NCBI GenBank assembly: GCA_036924085.1
Contig: JAVGWX010000005.1
Coordinates: 93,131,764-93,195,763 of the forward strand
Length of the DNA: 64,000 nt
Direction of reading: 5' to 3'
Source of the DNA: Ariolimax columbianus
Taxonomy: Eukaryota; Mollusca; Gastropoda; Stylommatophora; Arionidae
Position numbers and translations under genes: made by a program. This document shows positions 11,560-22,811 of this stretch, one piece after another (position 1 is the stretch's first letter; each line of letters begins with the position of its first letter). The notes below the pieces were generated by a model, which was given only the letters and a program-made list of their open reading frames with translations, did no database searches and was not told the DNA's origin.

Positions 11560-13489
11560 GCTACACTAGTGCACGCGACACCTAGCGTCTGCTACCTACA
11601 GTAATCACAAAGCTGGATGTTGCTGCCATCTAATGGCACCTTTAGAAACTACCAACTACATTTTGCAGTTTCCCTAGGAGTTTGTGACCTAGTTACTGAC
11701 TTGCTCTTGTATAATATGTTCTAGTTGTTAGTGTACTGCTTGTGTTGTTGGTGGCGGTGATGTTGGAAGGCACTCGTACTTAGTTCATTAAACTTGTGTC
11801 TTTTATTTTGGTAACAGGTTATGCTGGTTATTCTTAATTTCCTAGTTGTACTTTAGACAGGTGGACCGGTGTTCTTCTAGCTGTAGTGCAATAGCTTGGC
11901 TCCTCAGCAACATCACTACTTTGTATGGCTATTTAGGTTGTGGTATGTATATTTCTTCTGCATGTTCCTCCCAGGATGCAGATAGTGGCTTAACCTGTGG
12001 CCTCCCTTAGCTGCGGAATGGAATTTGACAGCCCACCCAAATGCATCTGTCCAAACTCCTGTCATGTTGTCTTCTTCGTGCCGTTTTTCACTCCAGCCGA
12101 AGCATATGGGCCCCAGCCAGACTTAAACTCCTTCAGGAAGCCTTCGCCAAAGCACGCCGAATGATCTTGTCGTTATGGTTTACGTAGCAGTGTACTTTAC
12201 ACGATCAGGTTGCTAGCCATATGCACAACTCTCTTAAGTCCCCTTTAACGAGATGCATTGATGTGCAGCAATTCTGTTTTGTCCTCCCAAGTAAGAGGCC
12301 CTAGATTCACTCGGGGCTCATGTCGCATAACCCATATGATAAAGTTGTATATACACTGGTATGTTGGAATCCTGGTATTCAACCACTCATATCAGTGCCT
12401 GATACCAGGAAGCCAAAAACTATCCTTCTGGTCTGAAAACACTTCTTTTCCGTACTTAGAGGAAGCCTTCTCAAATCGTTTCTTTGCCTTTCAGATTTTT
12501 TCTGACTTTTAGTATTAATTTTGTGGGTAGTTTTCTTCCTGCGGCTTACAAGACCTGAGAAATGTGCATCTCTAGGGTAGCAAACCTCCAGGCTTTTCAC
12601 TATTCGCATTTAGCCTACTCAGCAGTCTAGCGTCTGGTATGATTGACTGCTGGTAACATTTTAACGGTTATTGTCAACTCCTGCTACACATGAGCTCTGC
12701 ACCATCACCACTAAAAGACGTGTCATCATCGATGTTTATTTACTGTTCAGTTCAGTTCAAGTGCCATCTCCGATCAGAAGCAATGGATCTCTAGTGTACT
12801 CTATCTCTCGCCGTAACAGTCCATTCTGACAGGCTTTATCTAGTCCATCTCATGATGTTATCCAACCACTTATGATCTGTCTGCCTATCGAGCGATTGCC
12901 TTCATCCTACCCTCTAGTACGGTCTTCAATAAGGAGGTATGTCTTGTTATATGGTTAAAATAACTGTCTAACCTTGCTTTTTATTTACTGTAAAGATAAA
13001 ATTAAAAACTTGTCTGCTGATTGGCTGATCATAGTCTTGCTCATAGACACGATGAAACAAAATTGCGAAAGTAGCCAGTTGTTGCTGTTCGAACCTACAC
13101 GTGCTGACTTCCCTTGACGACGATTCTTTAGTCACAGGTTACTGTGGCTCTTCGTAAAGCCCCAGCTGGGCTTGAAAAGAGAGCCAAGGTTCCAGATAGT
13201 TGTTGTGCAATGAAAGGTTCCTCAGGAAGCTTGGGATCACAGTGTCGATCGCCAACTCATTGGACAGACTGCAGTTACAAAGCGCGTTTCTAAGGAACTC
13301 GGCGGGAACCTGAGGTAGGGTCTTGATCAGTGTATTTCACCTGACTCTGAACTTAGTTCCATGGATGAAGTATTGAATCGACTCCTTTCCGTTCCATTTG
13401 ATGCAAAAAGGGCAACCACTCTAATCACTCTAATGTGTAGTCGGTATCACAGCACATACTTCCGCTCTTTATGTCTGGGTTGTTTTTTT
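11560..13489. other. Unassigned non-coding sequence with old repeat scraps
   Basis: No credible gene. Segments near 13200-13350 resemble poorly conserved repeat pieces at 30540-30650, 31630-31715 and 53640-53770 (motifs such as ggtcagtatattgtgcctgac), a diverged dispersed family. Confidence 0.4.
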
Positions 13490-13800
13490 TAAGTGCAGTT
13501 CTATCTTTTTCTTCGTCATTCGTCCTAAAAAGGACATTGTCTTGGAGTTTACAGCGAGACTGCGATATATCTGCGTCATTCGGTCCGACAATCCGATTTA
13601 AGCATCGCATTTTTTGGACCGTGTTTGCTTGTCCTCTTCAATCCCTAATCTCTAAGCCAGACTGCTGGTTGCAGTCCAATCCCGCATTGGGACGCTGAAT
13701 ATTGGTTTGGTCAGTTATGGGTCATTTACGCTGATGCAAGTAGCCAGCTATGAGTTATTGCTTGGTGTCAGTTCCTTCACTGCTGTATTTTTTGCCCTAA
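13490..13800 (-). mobile_element. R1 SINE-like element, old diverged copy
   Basis: Recognisable by gagtttacagcgagactgcg, tcattcggtccgacaatccg, agccagactgctggttgcag and gcaagtagccagctatgagt in the R1 order. No target duplication is recognisable. Confidence 0.65.
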
Positions 13801-13965
13801 TTTATGTTATTTATTTCCGATCTTGCCCCTTCTTGTTACTTTGTGTGTGTTGGATGTGTTTACTGCCCATGTTTCACATCCGAAACTCAAGTCGGGTACA
13901 TATATGGGACAGTATAAATCGATCTTTGCTTTTTTAATTAGCTTATTGCAAATTTTTATAAAACG
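13800..13965 (-). mobile_element. LINE reverse-transcriptase scrap
   Basis: The minus-strand frame contains LYCPIYVPDLSFGCETW, the LINE thumb motif (…YGCETW…). Only about 50 codons remain, abutting an old R1 copy. Confidence 0.5.
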
Positions 13966-13969
13966 TGAG

Positions 13970-15115
13970 CTGGAAGGTCCATATTGGTAGCATCTGTGAA
14001 GTAACATTGAGGGAAGGGGGGTGGGCGACAAGGCGTTCGACTCTCAAAAAGCACGAAGCGAGCGGCGTTTCAAACCTGCAAGTATAAAACGAACACTGGT
14101 CTTTAAGGAAATTAGAACATGTGCCCAGTCCTTTCAGAGATGGGCGATATTCTCGCAAAACAGATAACAGAACCCTTGCCAATTGAAAAAAGCGGGCTGT
14201 TAGAAATTGTCCTGACAACAAATCTTTAAAAAATGGAAATTCTTCCCCCATACGTCTCTTACCTTCCCCATACATAGTATGCTACAGGAAATAAAAGCGC
14301 CAAAAAAATACCTACTCGGGACAGCATCGACTACCTGGCAGAAGGCAAGTACCTGCCTGTTTGAATACTAGAATTCCCAGATTTCCAAGTGTAACAAGCA
14401 ATTCGTTTTACATGAAGAAACTGGAATCCACTTGCACAAACCTCTTCAATCTTCTGTTATGACGTACTTGAAATGCTGCAGTGGATATATTCTTTCTTCC
14501 TTGGATATCATCCAGGTGATGGATGAAGTAGAGATAAAAAAAAGGTGGAAGATTGTTGTGGGGGATCATTTTTTCTTATTTTCTTTCTTCGTGTTTTTTT
14601 TTCTTTGTTGTTTTTTGTTGCTCAATTATTTAATTTGAATCCGACCCGCAGATGTGAAGCGAGGTCGTTCCGACCTGTATTGAGTTGCAAACGTTCCTAG
14701 TTTTGATTGGGTGAGCACATTTGATTTCAAACACTTGACTTCACGTGAAGAGATTGGGTGGGAGGGGAAGGGCTGCAGACGAGAGAAAATCTGCTGATTT
14801 TTTCCCACCTTATTTCTCAGCAATTAGCCTCCTCCTTGTTAGCCGCCAATTTGAGCGAAAACAGAAAGCAAATACTAACCTGTTTCTTGTAATCTATATT
14901 TTTCCTGGCCATGTTAAAAACCTTCCCCCATATTGGTGTTCTCGCTCTATTTCTATTTTATGTTATTTTTTCTTTCTCATCGTTCATCAGAAACTACCGC
15001 CTCCCCCCCCTACCCCTTACCTCCCCACCCTTAAATGTTACTTCAGAGTCACAACCAAAGTGGTCTGTTGCCCACCCCATCTTTCTATTGAAAGAGTGGT
15101 AGAGGCTAAACGGAG
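13970..15115. other. Unassigned sequence, possible tRNA-SINE remnant at 14020-14110
   Basis: gacaaggcgttcgactctc followed by ggcgtttcaaacctgc has the spacing of a degraded tRNA-derived A/B box pair. The rest is AT-rich with T- and C-rich runs and no credible ORF. Confidence 0.35.
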
Positions 15116-15119
15116 AAAA

Positions 15120-15480
15120 CAAAGACGGCTGTATACCGCTCCATCTATGTACCCGTCTTAACTTCCGGATGTGAATCATGGGAAATGACCGCATCCCATA
15201 ATAGTACTTGAGATAGGTGGTCCAAATGACAAAAAGGATCAAGGTACAAAACTAGTCAATATGCCACGATCTTGAAGGACAGACCATTCTGACTCGAGAG
15301 AAACAAGGACAAATACTTCAGAATGAGAGACGAACTGCAACAATAACAAGCATGGGTTGTCTAGAGTCAGTCATCAACTTCCATGACGATCCACAGTTCG
15401 TTGGAATGACAACATAGAACAGTCTCTGAGAAATAAGGGACTATACTGGATCCTGACCAGTAGGAAGATATTCTTCTTCG
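15120..15480 (+). mobile_element. LINE C-terminal remnant
   Basis: Plus-strand translation gives RSIYVPVLTSGCESWEMT, then after shifts RWNDNIEQSLRNKGLYWI, both standard pieces of LINE ORF2 C-termini. It is frameshifted and very short. Confidence 0.6.
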
Positions 15481-15486
15481 TCGTGT

Positions 15487-16380
15487 TAGTTAGTTGCCCA
15501 TCGCAAGTGAAGATGGCGACAGCGTCAGACATGTTTATTCAGATGTGACTGCATGTGACTGTACAGTCCGATCTGAGCGGGACAAACTCTACCGTACGTA
15601 GGGCACACATGAAAAGCATTTTTAGTTGGACAGTCTTGCATACTTTCCTTTCGTGCAGCTCGCTTTTCCTGCGCCCCCTGGATGGTCCTCTGCACAGTGG
15701 TGCAAGCACCATGTGTGATGGCAGTGCGCCAGGCTGAGTGGTTCGGAGCAAGCAGCTCCCAGTCAGCAACATCAATGGAGAGACTTTAGAGTGTCTTTGT
15801 ATCGTTTCTTTTGTCCCTCCTGCAAGCGCTGTCCTGTCATGAGCTCACAGTACAACAGCTGTTTAGGGATGCGCTCATCTTACATGCGAATAACATGTCC
15901 TGTCCATCTGATCTGGGCTCTCTATGTAGCAGCGTATGGATACCAGAAAGTCTAGCCCTGCTGAAGACCAGAGTTGGGCACTCTCTCCTGCCAACCGATC
16001 CAGAGCAGTCTGCAGAGACAGTTTACATGGAAAGGATTAACGTTCCTGACATGCCTGCTATAGACTGTCCATATTTCGCGTGCGTACTATTTCCTTCTAT
16101 GGTGAGGATACTGCCATGGCAGGTAAAGCTATCAACTGCTTTTAGGCAATGTCCCTGTACAGTGACGTTTGGTAGAAGCATTACCTCCCTTTTCTTGGTG
16201 TTTACAGTAAGACCAAAATGAGTGCACGAAGTTGAGAACTCATTCATGATTGCCTGCATGTCCTGTTCTGATAACGTGTTAATTGCGAAGTCGTCGGCAA
16301 AGAGGAGATCTAAGATAATTGCTTCTTTGACCTTTGTGAGGGCTTATAGGCGCCTCAAAGTGAACAGCTTGCCTATCCGT
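15487..16380 (-). mobile_element. RTE-like LINE 3' half, decayed
   Basis: The minus strand encodes MQAIMNEFSTSCTHFGLTVN with TKKREVMLLP and LKAVDSFTCHGSIL, an RT palm/thumb region. It continues with frameshifts into GGTKETIQRHSK and a tail reading SRIGLYSHM-like. The last 70 bp (15487-15560) match 23512-23590, so both belong to one family. Confidence 0.75.
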
Positions 16381-16389
16381 CCGGTATCT

Positions 16390-16660
16390 GATCTGTATGC
16401 CAATGTCACGATAGTTTACAGAGAGGCTGCGATATCTGCGCATCTGAGCCTGGCACGTCCGGATTCAGCCTGTCACATTTTTAAGACTATTTTGCCTCCG
16501 CTCTTCAATCCAGTATCTCTCAGCCAAGGCTACACGAAGGTAGCCTGTTTCAGGACCGCCACTTGATTGCGAAATAGGGTTTTGGGCATTTCTGGTTCGT
16601 TGACCCTAACGCAAGCAGGCAGCTATGAGTCGCTAATCGATGTCAACTCAGTCACTATGT
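16390..16660 (-). mobile_element. R1 SINE-like element, old copy
   Basis: Shows the R1 order: gatagtttacagagaggctg, cgatatctgcgcatctgagc, ctcttcaatccagtatctct, acgcaagcaggcagctatga. It lies directly beside the LINE remnant at 15487-16380. No clear target duplication. Confidence 0.65.
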
Positions 16661-16664
16661 CTTG

Positions 16665-17555
16665 GGCCCAACAAAGGATGTAATAGTCCGACGTTCCCCA
16701 TGTCAAACCTCTACATGCCAGTGTAGTATATCAATTTGTTTTGCCTTTCTGGATTTTACTGGCACGCCCCTTTACAACCCAGATCGTAATCCGTTTGACG
16801 TTATCAGGACGTATTGGCCAGTGTGTGTATATGTTTTGAATGTGGACGTATTGACCAGTGTGTGAATGCGTGTTTGTTTTTGTTTGTAATGTGTTCTACT
16901 ATGGCATTGTGCAGTAGTTCTACCAATTGTTTCTGTACGTAGAGATGTGATGTTATTGGAAAGAATCCCCGACATGCCAAGTCACACTGGACACGAAGTC
17001 ATTTTGAATCCGGAATGTTAGGATTGCAAACCAAGCATGCGCCAGATGTACAGCCCTACACCACACACCTCCCTGTAGAGATACGACTAAAGTCTGTGAA
17101 AGCTAAATGTTAGAAACACTTTTTTGACGGATGGGACCACGCTTGAAGATCAGATTCTCTCCTGTTTCATTGCTCTGCGTGGATCTTCATATTACTTACT
17201 TATACAACATGTTTATAACGCTGATAAGATGCTAATAAGTCCTACTCCAAGGACTGGATTAATGTATACAGAAATGGCTCAACTTTTCTGACTGCCCTAA
17301 ATGCAGGATACGGCTTCTCTATAATGTTGCCAGACAAAACAAACGAAACAACTATATGTACCTTGCTGATCAATCTTCTCAAACCTCAATGCAGATCTAA
17401 TCAATGTCAGAAAGCCTTTCTTCTATCATTTCAAAATACAAGAACATGACAATACATACAACAATCCTAGCCATTTTCGCGGATTCTCTATCCATCTTCT
17501 AGGTTCTCGTGAGCTAGATTCTAGTAAACGAAAAAGCCCTTACATATATTCCTAA
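16665..17555. other. Unassigned non-coding sequence
   Basis: No gene supported. Small open frames on both strands lack recognisable motifs. Confidence 0.4.
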
Positions 17556-17559
17556 ATCT

Positions 17560-17950
17560 TAAACGGCACTAACATCCTATAACATCAGAGCCACCCTACA
17601 GTCACACAACACAGTCATTCGACGAGGCGATGAAACTGTCGATTAACGGGTAAGAACAGGAGCAAACAAGCCCTAATACAATATCCCCACCAAGCGTACA
17701 ACTACTAAAAACATCATCTACAACTACAGACACTCATGAATGGACTAATGGTCTACATGTGTGGTTGCAAGAGTTCTGTATGCAGACATGTCTCAACCCA
17801 TCACAAAGACAGCATTTACAAATTCAGCAGAAGAGACCAGAGTGCAATGTTTAGGTTGCGAACAAGACATGGATCAAACACCTACTCACAGTGACGACAC
17901 ATCACACACCATCCTTCAAGGTCTGTGAAGGACACTAGTTAGAACTACAT
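17560..17950 (+). mobile_element. Possible I-type LINE 3' remnant
   Basis: Plus-strand translation contains KDSIYKFSRRDQSAMFRLRT followed by RHGSNTYSQ. This resembles the 'R.EQ..LFRLRTGH..L' block near the end of LINE ORFs carrying RNase H. It is frameshifted on both sides. Confidence 0.4.
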
Positions 17951-18107
17951 CATAGCAGCAACTACAAACACAATCCCCTTTATCCCCAATACCATGTATG
18001 GAGACGCAAGGCAACTAATAAAGAAAACATGTACATTCCACTACCTGGTACAGGGAAAAGAAGTAAATCGTTGTGAACCTTGGAATTAAAAAAGTCAAAG
18101 TCATGAC

Positions 18108-18577
<470 letters not shown>

Positions 18578-18579
18578 AC

Positions 18580-19455
18580 GCCTGTACACACAAACAACAC
18601 ATACAATGTGAGGTCGAGAGATCCACAACCTGTAAATAAATATATTTATTTCGCTAAAAACGACTCAATGATTACGATAGTGAGAGAATATTTACTTTAA
18701 TTTTGCATATTTCAGTTGGTGCTCAAAATCCGTCTCCAACTGCAACGCATACACAAAGTTGGGTGACCCACTTTATTTACCTGACGCATCAATTGTCCTC
18801 TCCTAGTTCAGTTCATGCCATCCTTATCCGCTGTCTGAAGCTTCCTTTCGGTGATTCTGCACATAGATCTTTGAAAAACGACTTGCTGACGAGCAGTTTA
18901 ACGTTAGGAAAGATGTGCTTAGAGATATTCTTCTTGACTTTACCCAAGCTCGTTAAGAACTTGCTATTTTCATCGGTGAGTGTAGTACGTGTACACGTAA
19001 TGGCTGTACAGCCATCGGCTTCACGAGGTTCAAAACTGCCAGTTTGGTCCATTCTTTGCAAAAGATATGTCGGTTCGCCTAAATGTTATCCTTTGTTTGA
19101 AAATTCAACAACTAGGCGTTTCTCAATGACATGTGCGCAGAATCACCAAAAGAGAACTTAAGTTAAAATGTTTTAAGAAACATTAGATGACAGAGTTGAC
19201 TGAACGCAACAAAGGGTAACGGCTTTCTCGTTGCAAAGGTCTTTTGTGCTGCTTCTAAGAGCACACACTGTTGTATATTTTTCACGGATGAAAAACTTGT
19301 TACAGTTGTTCGGCCTACCAATGGCCAGAATTATCGGATGTATGTACCGGTTGTCGCCAAAAATAAATACAAATATATGCTAATCAGTTGAGGCCAACAA
19401 AGCCAATGTTCAGCAACTCAGTCATGTTTTATGTTGGGACACACTGGAATTCATT
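18580..19455. other. Unassigned sequence with a 152-codon open frame
   Basis: The + strand is open from 18703 to 19161, and the minus strand also has an 82-codon frame (18813-19061). Neither shows a recognised domain or periodic conservation. I regard both as chance or transposon-derived. Confidence 0.35.
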
Positions 19456-19460
19456 TTCTT

Positions 19461-20022
19461 CAACGCTGTATCGTGATAGATCACTACCACAATGCTGTAT
19501 CGTGACAGATCACTACCACAATGCTGTATCATGAAAGATCACTACCACAACGCTGTATCATGACAGATCACTACCACAACGCTGTATCAAAATAGATCAC
19601 TACAACAACGCTGTTTCAAGATAGATCACTACCACAACGCTGTATCTAGATCTATCACTACCATAACGCTGTATCTAGATCTATCACTACCACAACGCTG
19701 TATCTAGATCTATCACTACCACAACGCTGTATCTAGATCTATCACTACCATAACGCTGTATCTAGATCTATCACTACCATAACGCTGTATCTAGATCTAT
19801 CACTACCACAACGCTGTATCTAGATCTATCACTACCACAACGCTGTATCTAGATATATCACTATCACAACGCTGTATCTAGATTTATCACTACCACAACG
19901 CTGTATCTAGATCTATCACTACCACAACGCTGTATCTAGATAGATCACGATCACTACCACAACGCTGTATCATGATAGATCACTACCACAACGCGGTTTC
20001 ATGATAGATCACTACCACAACG
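19461..20022. repeat. 29 bp minisatellite (aacgctgtatctagatctatcactaccac)
   Basis: About 19 units of gctgtatctagatctatcac with ctaccacaac. Outer units read tcatgacagatcac and inner units read the palindromic tctagatcta form, so the array was homogenised from the centre. It sits directly upstream of a DDE transposase remnant. Confidence 0.92.
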
Positions 20023-20039
20023 TGCTGTTGATGATCTGC

Positions 20040-20215
20040 CTTTTTCCTGACATGAGGAAAACATTAGAATTCTTCATCTTCCATCATGACGGAGCGACTG
20101 TTAATCGGGTTAGGGAATGAGTTGTCCGGTTTGTTGAAGAGACACCTGAATTCATTGAACCAAATGTGTAGCCACTAAACGCCCCGTGTCGTCCTTGAGG
20201 GCAGCAACAAACTCT
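20040..20215 (+). pseudogene. DDE transposase C-terminal remnant
   Basis: The plus strand reads FFIFHHDGATVNRVRE, stop, VVRFVEETPEFIEPNV, stop, PLNAPCRP. This corresponds to the widespread transposase block 'HHDGA..HRA…TPDFI.P..WPPNSPDLNP'. Two in-frame stops, and loss of the PDLNP Asp, show it is inactive. Confidence 0.7.
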
Positions 20216-20237
20216 CTGCACGCTGTCCGCTGCCGTC

Positions 20238-20855
20238 CTTCGTACCGTAACCCAGTTCTGATTCATGATATCCATTTCGACTTCTCTTGTTCTTTGCCAA
20301 ATTGTCTTAGTACCGTATCCCAGTTCTGACTCATGATATCCATTTCGACTTCTCTTGTTCTTTGCCAAATTGTCTTAGTACCGTATCCCAGTTCTGATTC
20401 ATGATATCCATTTCGACTTCTCTTGTTCTTTGCCAAATTGTCTTAGTACCGTATCCCAGTTCTGATTCATGATATCCATTTCGACTTCTCTTGTTCTTTG
20501 CCAAATTGTCTTAGTACCGTATCCCAGTTCTGATTCATGATATCCATTTCGACTTCTCTTGTTCTTTGCCAAATTGTCTTAGTACCGAATCCCAGTTCTG
20601 ATTCATGATTTCCATTTCGACTTCTCTTGTTCTTTGCCAAATTGTCTTAGTACCGTATCCCAGTTCTGACTCATGATATCCATTTCGACTTCTCTTGTTC
20701 TTTGCCAAATTGTCTTAGTACCGAATCCCAGTTCTGATTCATGATTTCCATTTCGACTTCTCTTGTTCTTTGCCAAATTGTCTTAGTACCGTATCCCAGT
20801 TCTGAATCATGATATCCATTTCGACTTCTCTTGTTCTTTGCCAAATTGTCTTAGG
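20238..20855. repeat. 68 bp tandem repeat, nine copies
   Basis: cttagtaccg begins at 20306, 20374, 20442, 20510, 20578, 20646, 20714 and 20782, exactly 68 bp apart, preceded by a variant unit at 20238. The units beginning at 20578 and 20714 share two substitutions (ccgaatccc, gatttcc) absent from the unit between them, a dimeric higher-order pattern. Confidence 0.96.
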
Positions 20856-20932
20856 TCATTCTTTCCTTTGTCTACTCTCTAGAGTTCACATCTCAAAGGT
20901 TCTGTTAAAATCATCAGTTCTCTTATTAAGTA

Positions 20933-21658
20933 ATGGCCGACCCAATTCTAGATTCGATCATTGATATGCACATCTTCTCAAACGCTTTCAAATGTCAGAC
21001 TCTTATCAATGCAAAAGCCCAACACATTCGTCAAATGACAAGGCACTCGATACTCAAATCAGAAGTACAGGATTCTTCTTTGATGACGTCGTTCACGCTA
21101 ACCAAATATTCACTACCATCAGCAGCTTACAGCGCCATAAACGATATCGTTCATTTTATTATTAAGAAACTAACGAAAGCGCAAAACGTGGAAGTGTTCG
21201 AATCCTGCACGTTTCAAACGTCCCATGATCTCAAGGGTGGTGAACTTGAACTCATATCAGAGAAGGGTGATACACTGAGCATGTCAGGGCTGGGGTTTAT
21301 AGCTCTTCTTATATCTCAGGGTGATACACTGAGCATGTCAGGGCTGGGGTTTATAGCTCTTCTTATATCTCAGGGTGATACACTGAGCATGTCAGGGCTG
21401 GGGTTTATAGCTCTTCTTATATCTCAGGGTGATACACTGAGCATGTCAGGGCTGGGGTTTATAGCTCTTCTTATATCTCAGGGTGTGCTAAAGAGGGCTG
21501 GGGGGAGTGTAGCTCTTCTTATATCTCAGGGTGTGCTAAAGAGGGCTGGGGGGAGTGTAGCTCTTCTTATATCTCAGGGTGTGCTAAAGAGGGCTGGGGG
21601 GAGTGTAGCTCTTCTTATATCTCAGGGTGTGCTAAAGGGGTGTAGGATTGGGGTTTGA
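20933..21658 (+). other. 241-codon open frame running into a tandem repeat; function unknown
   Basis: It starts MADPILDSIIDMHIFSNAF with about 110 unique residues (no recognised domain). It then enters four identical 18-residue units (GDTLSMSGLGFIALLISQ) and three 16-residue units (GVLKRAGGSVALLISQ). It remains open because both repeat units, 54 and 48 bp, are divisible by three. No splice sites, homology or codon-bias argument supports a real protein. It lies about 0.9 kb before exon A, but nothing joins it in frame to the finger gene. Confidence 0.25.
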
Positions 21659-22275
21659 AGCTCTTCTTATATCTCAGGGTGTGCTAAAGAGGGGTGGGGG
21701 GAGTGTAGCTCTTCTTATATGTCAGGGTGGGCTAAAGGGGGGCGGGGGAAGGGTTGGGGCTTGTAGCTCTTCTTATATCTGAGGTTGTGCTAAAGGGGGG
21801 TGGGGGAAGGGTTGGGGTTTATAGCTTTTCTTATATCTCAAGGTGTGCTAAAGGGGGGTGGGGGGGAGTGTAGCTCTTCTTATATCTGAGGTTGTGCTAA
21901 ACGGGGGTGGGGGAAGGGTTGGGGTTTGTAGCTTTTCTTATATCTCAAGGTGTGCTAAAGGGGGGTGGGGGGAGTGTAGCTCTTCTTATATCTCAGGGTG
22001 TGCTAAAAGGTTGGGATGTGTAGCGCTTATTATATCTCAGGGTGTGCTGAAAGGTTGGGATGTGTAGCGCTTATTATATCTCAGGGTGTGCTAAAAGGTT
22101 GGGATGTGTAGCGCTTCTTATATCTCAGGGTGTGCTAAAAGTTTGGGATGTGTAGCGCTTCTTATATCTCAGGGTGTGCTAAAAGGTTGGGATGTGTAGC
22201 GCTTCGTATCTCTCAGGGTGTGCTAAAGAGGGGGGGGGGGAGAAGTGTAGCTGTTCTTATATCTCAGGATGTGCT
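21265..22275. repeat. 54 bp / 48 bp composite minisatellite
   Basis: All units end agctcttcttatatctca. The first four carry the gatacactgagcatgtcagg insert (54 bp). Later ones have gtgctaaagagggctggggg (48 bp), then shortened gtgctaaaaggttgggatgt units. There are about 20 units showing stepwise subtype replacement along the array. Confidence 0.93.
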
Positions 22276-22558
22276 AAAGAATGTGGGCCTAGATCTCCCT
22301 TGCTGTAGTATTACCCTTTCAGCAAGTACACCACTACGAAATTCACAGTAACAACCCCTACCTCTTTGGCCAAGTTTATGTAACACATTCTGTACTGAAG
22401 TGCACGGCGTGGATGTGAGATGGGGTCATGGTCATTGTATTCCACCTGATCCAGGCGTGAACGTATTATCCACCCGCCATTTATAGTTCGATAGGTTTTC
22501 CAAGAAAGTCAAACTATTCTAGCATTTTATTTGATAAATTGTGTCTATCTTTCCGCAG
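22276..22558 (+). other. Intron end upstream of exon A
   Basis: Unique sequence between the minisatellite and exon A, ending in the pyrimidine-rich acceptor gtgtctatctttccgcag. No coding sequence. Confidence 0.7.
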
Positions 22559-22811
22559 GTGTTCACAACCAAATCGGACATGCTGATCCATTGCCAGCAG
22601 ATTCACAAACAGGATCCCAAGCCTTACAAATGCCCTACATGCTCAAAGAGCTTTGCCAACTCGTCCTATCTCTCTCAACACGCACGCATTCACTCGGGAC
22701 TGAAGCCGTACAAGTGTGAGATTTGTGAGCGCAAATTCACCCAGCTGAGCCACCTCCAACAGCACATCAGAACACACACTGGCGAGAAGCCTTACAAGTG
22801 TATGCACCCTG
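22559..22811 (+). CDS. ZNF384-like: Exon A: partial finger 1, fingers 2 and 3, first Cys of finger 4
   Basis: The acceptor is a pyrimidine-rich tract ending ttccgcag at 22558, and the exon begins in phase 0 with GTG (Val). It ends after the first base of a codon at 22811, followed by a textbook gtgagt donor. The 84 complete residues hold the C-terminal half of finger 1 (residues 1-16, with HCQQIH spacing of four between the histidines), finger 2 (C25-H45, helix NSSYLSQ) and finger 3 (C53-H73, helix QLSHLQQ). [10 protein letters not shown] linker then supplies the first Cys of the next finger. The missing CxxC of finger 1 shows that an upstream coding exon exists. Reading on into the intron stays open for 35 codons before a stop, which I treat as read-through rather than coding. 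Confidence 0.95.

Noticed and set aside
18703..19161. 152-codon open frame as a real gene
   Set aside because: No recognised motif, competing minus-strand frame, AT-rich surroundings, no splice partners.
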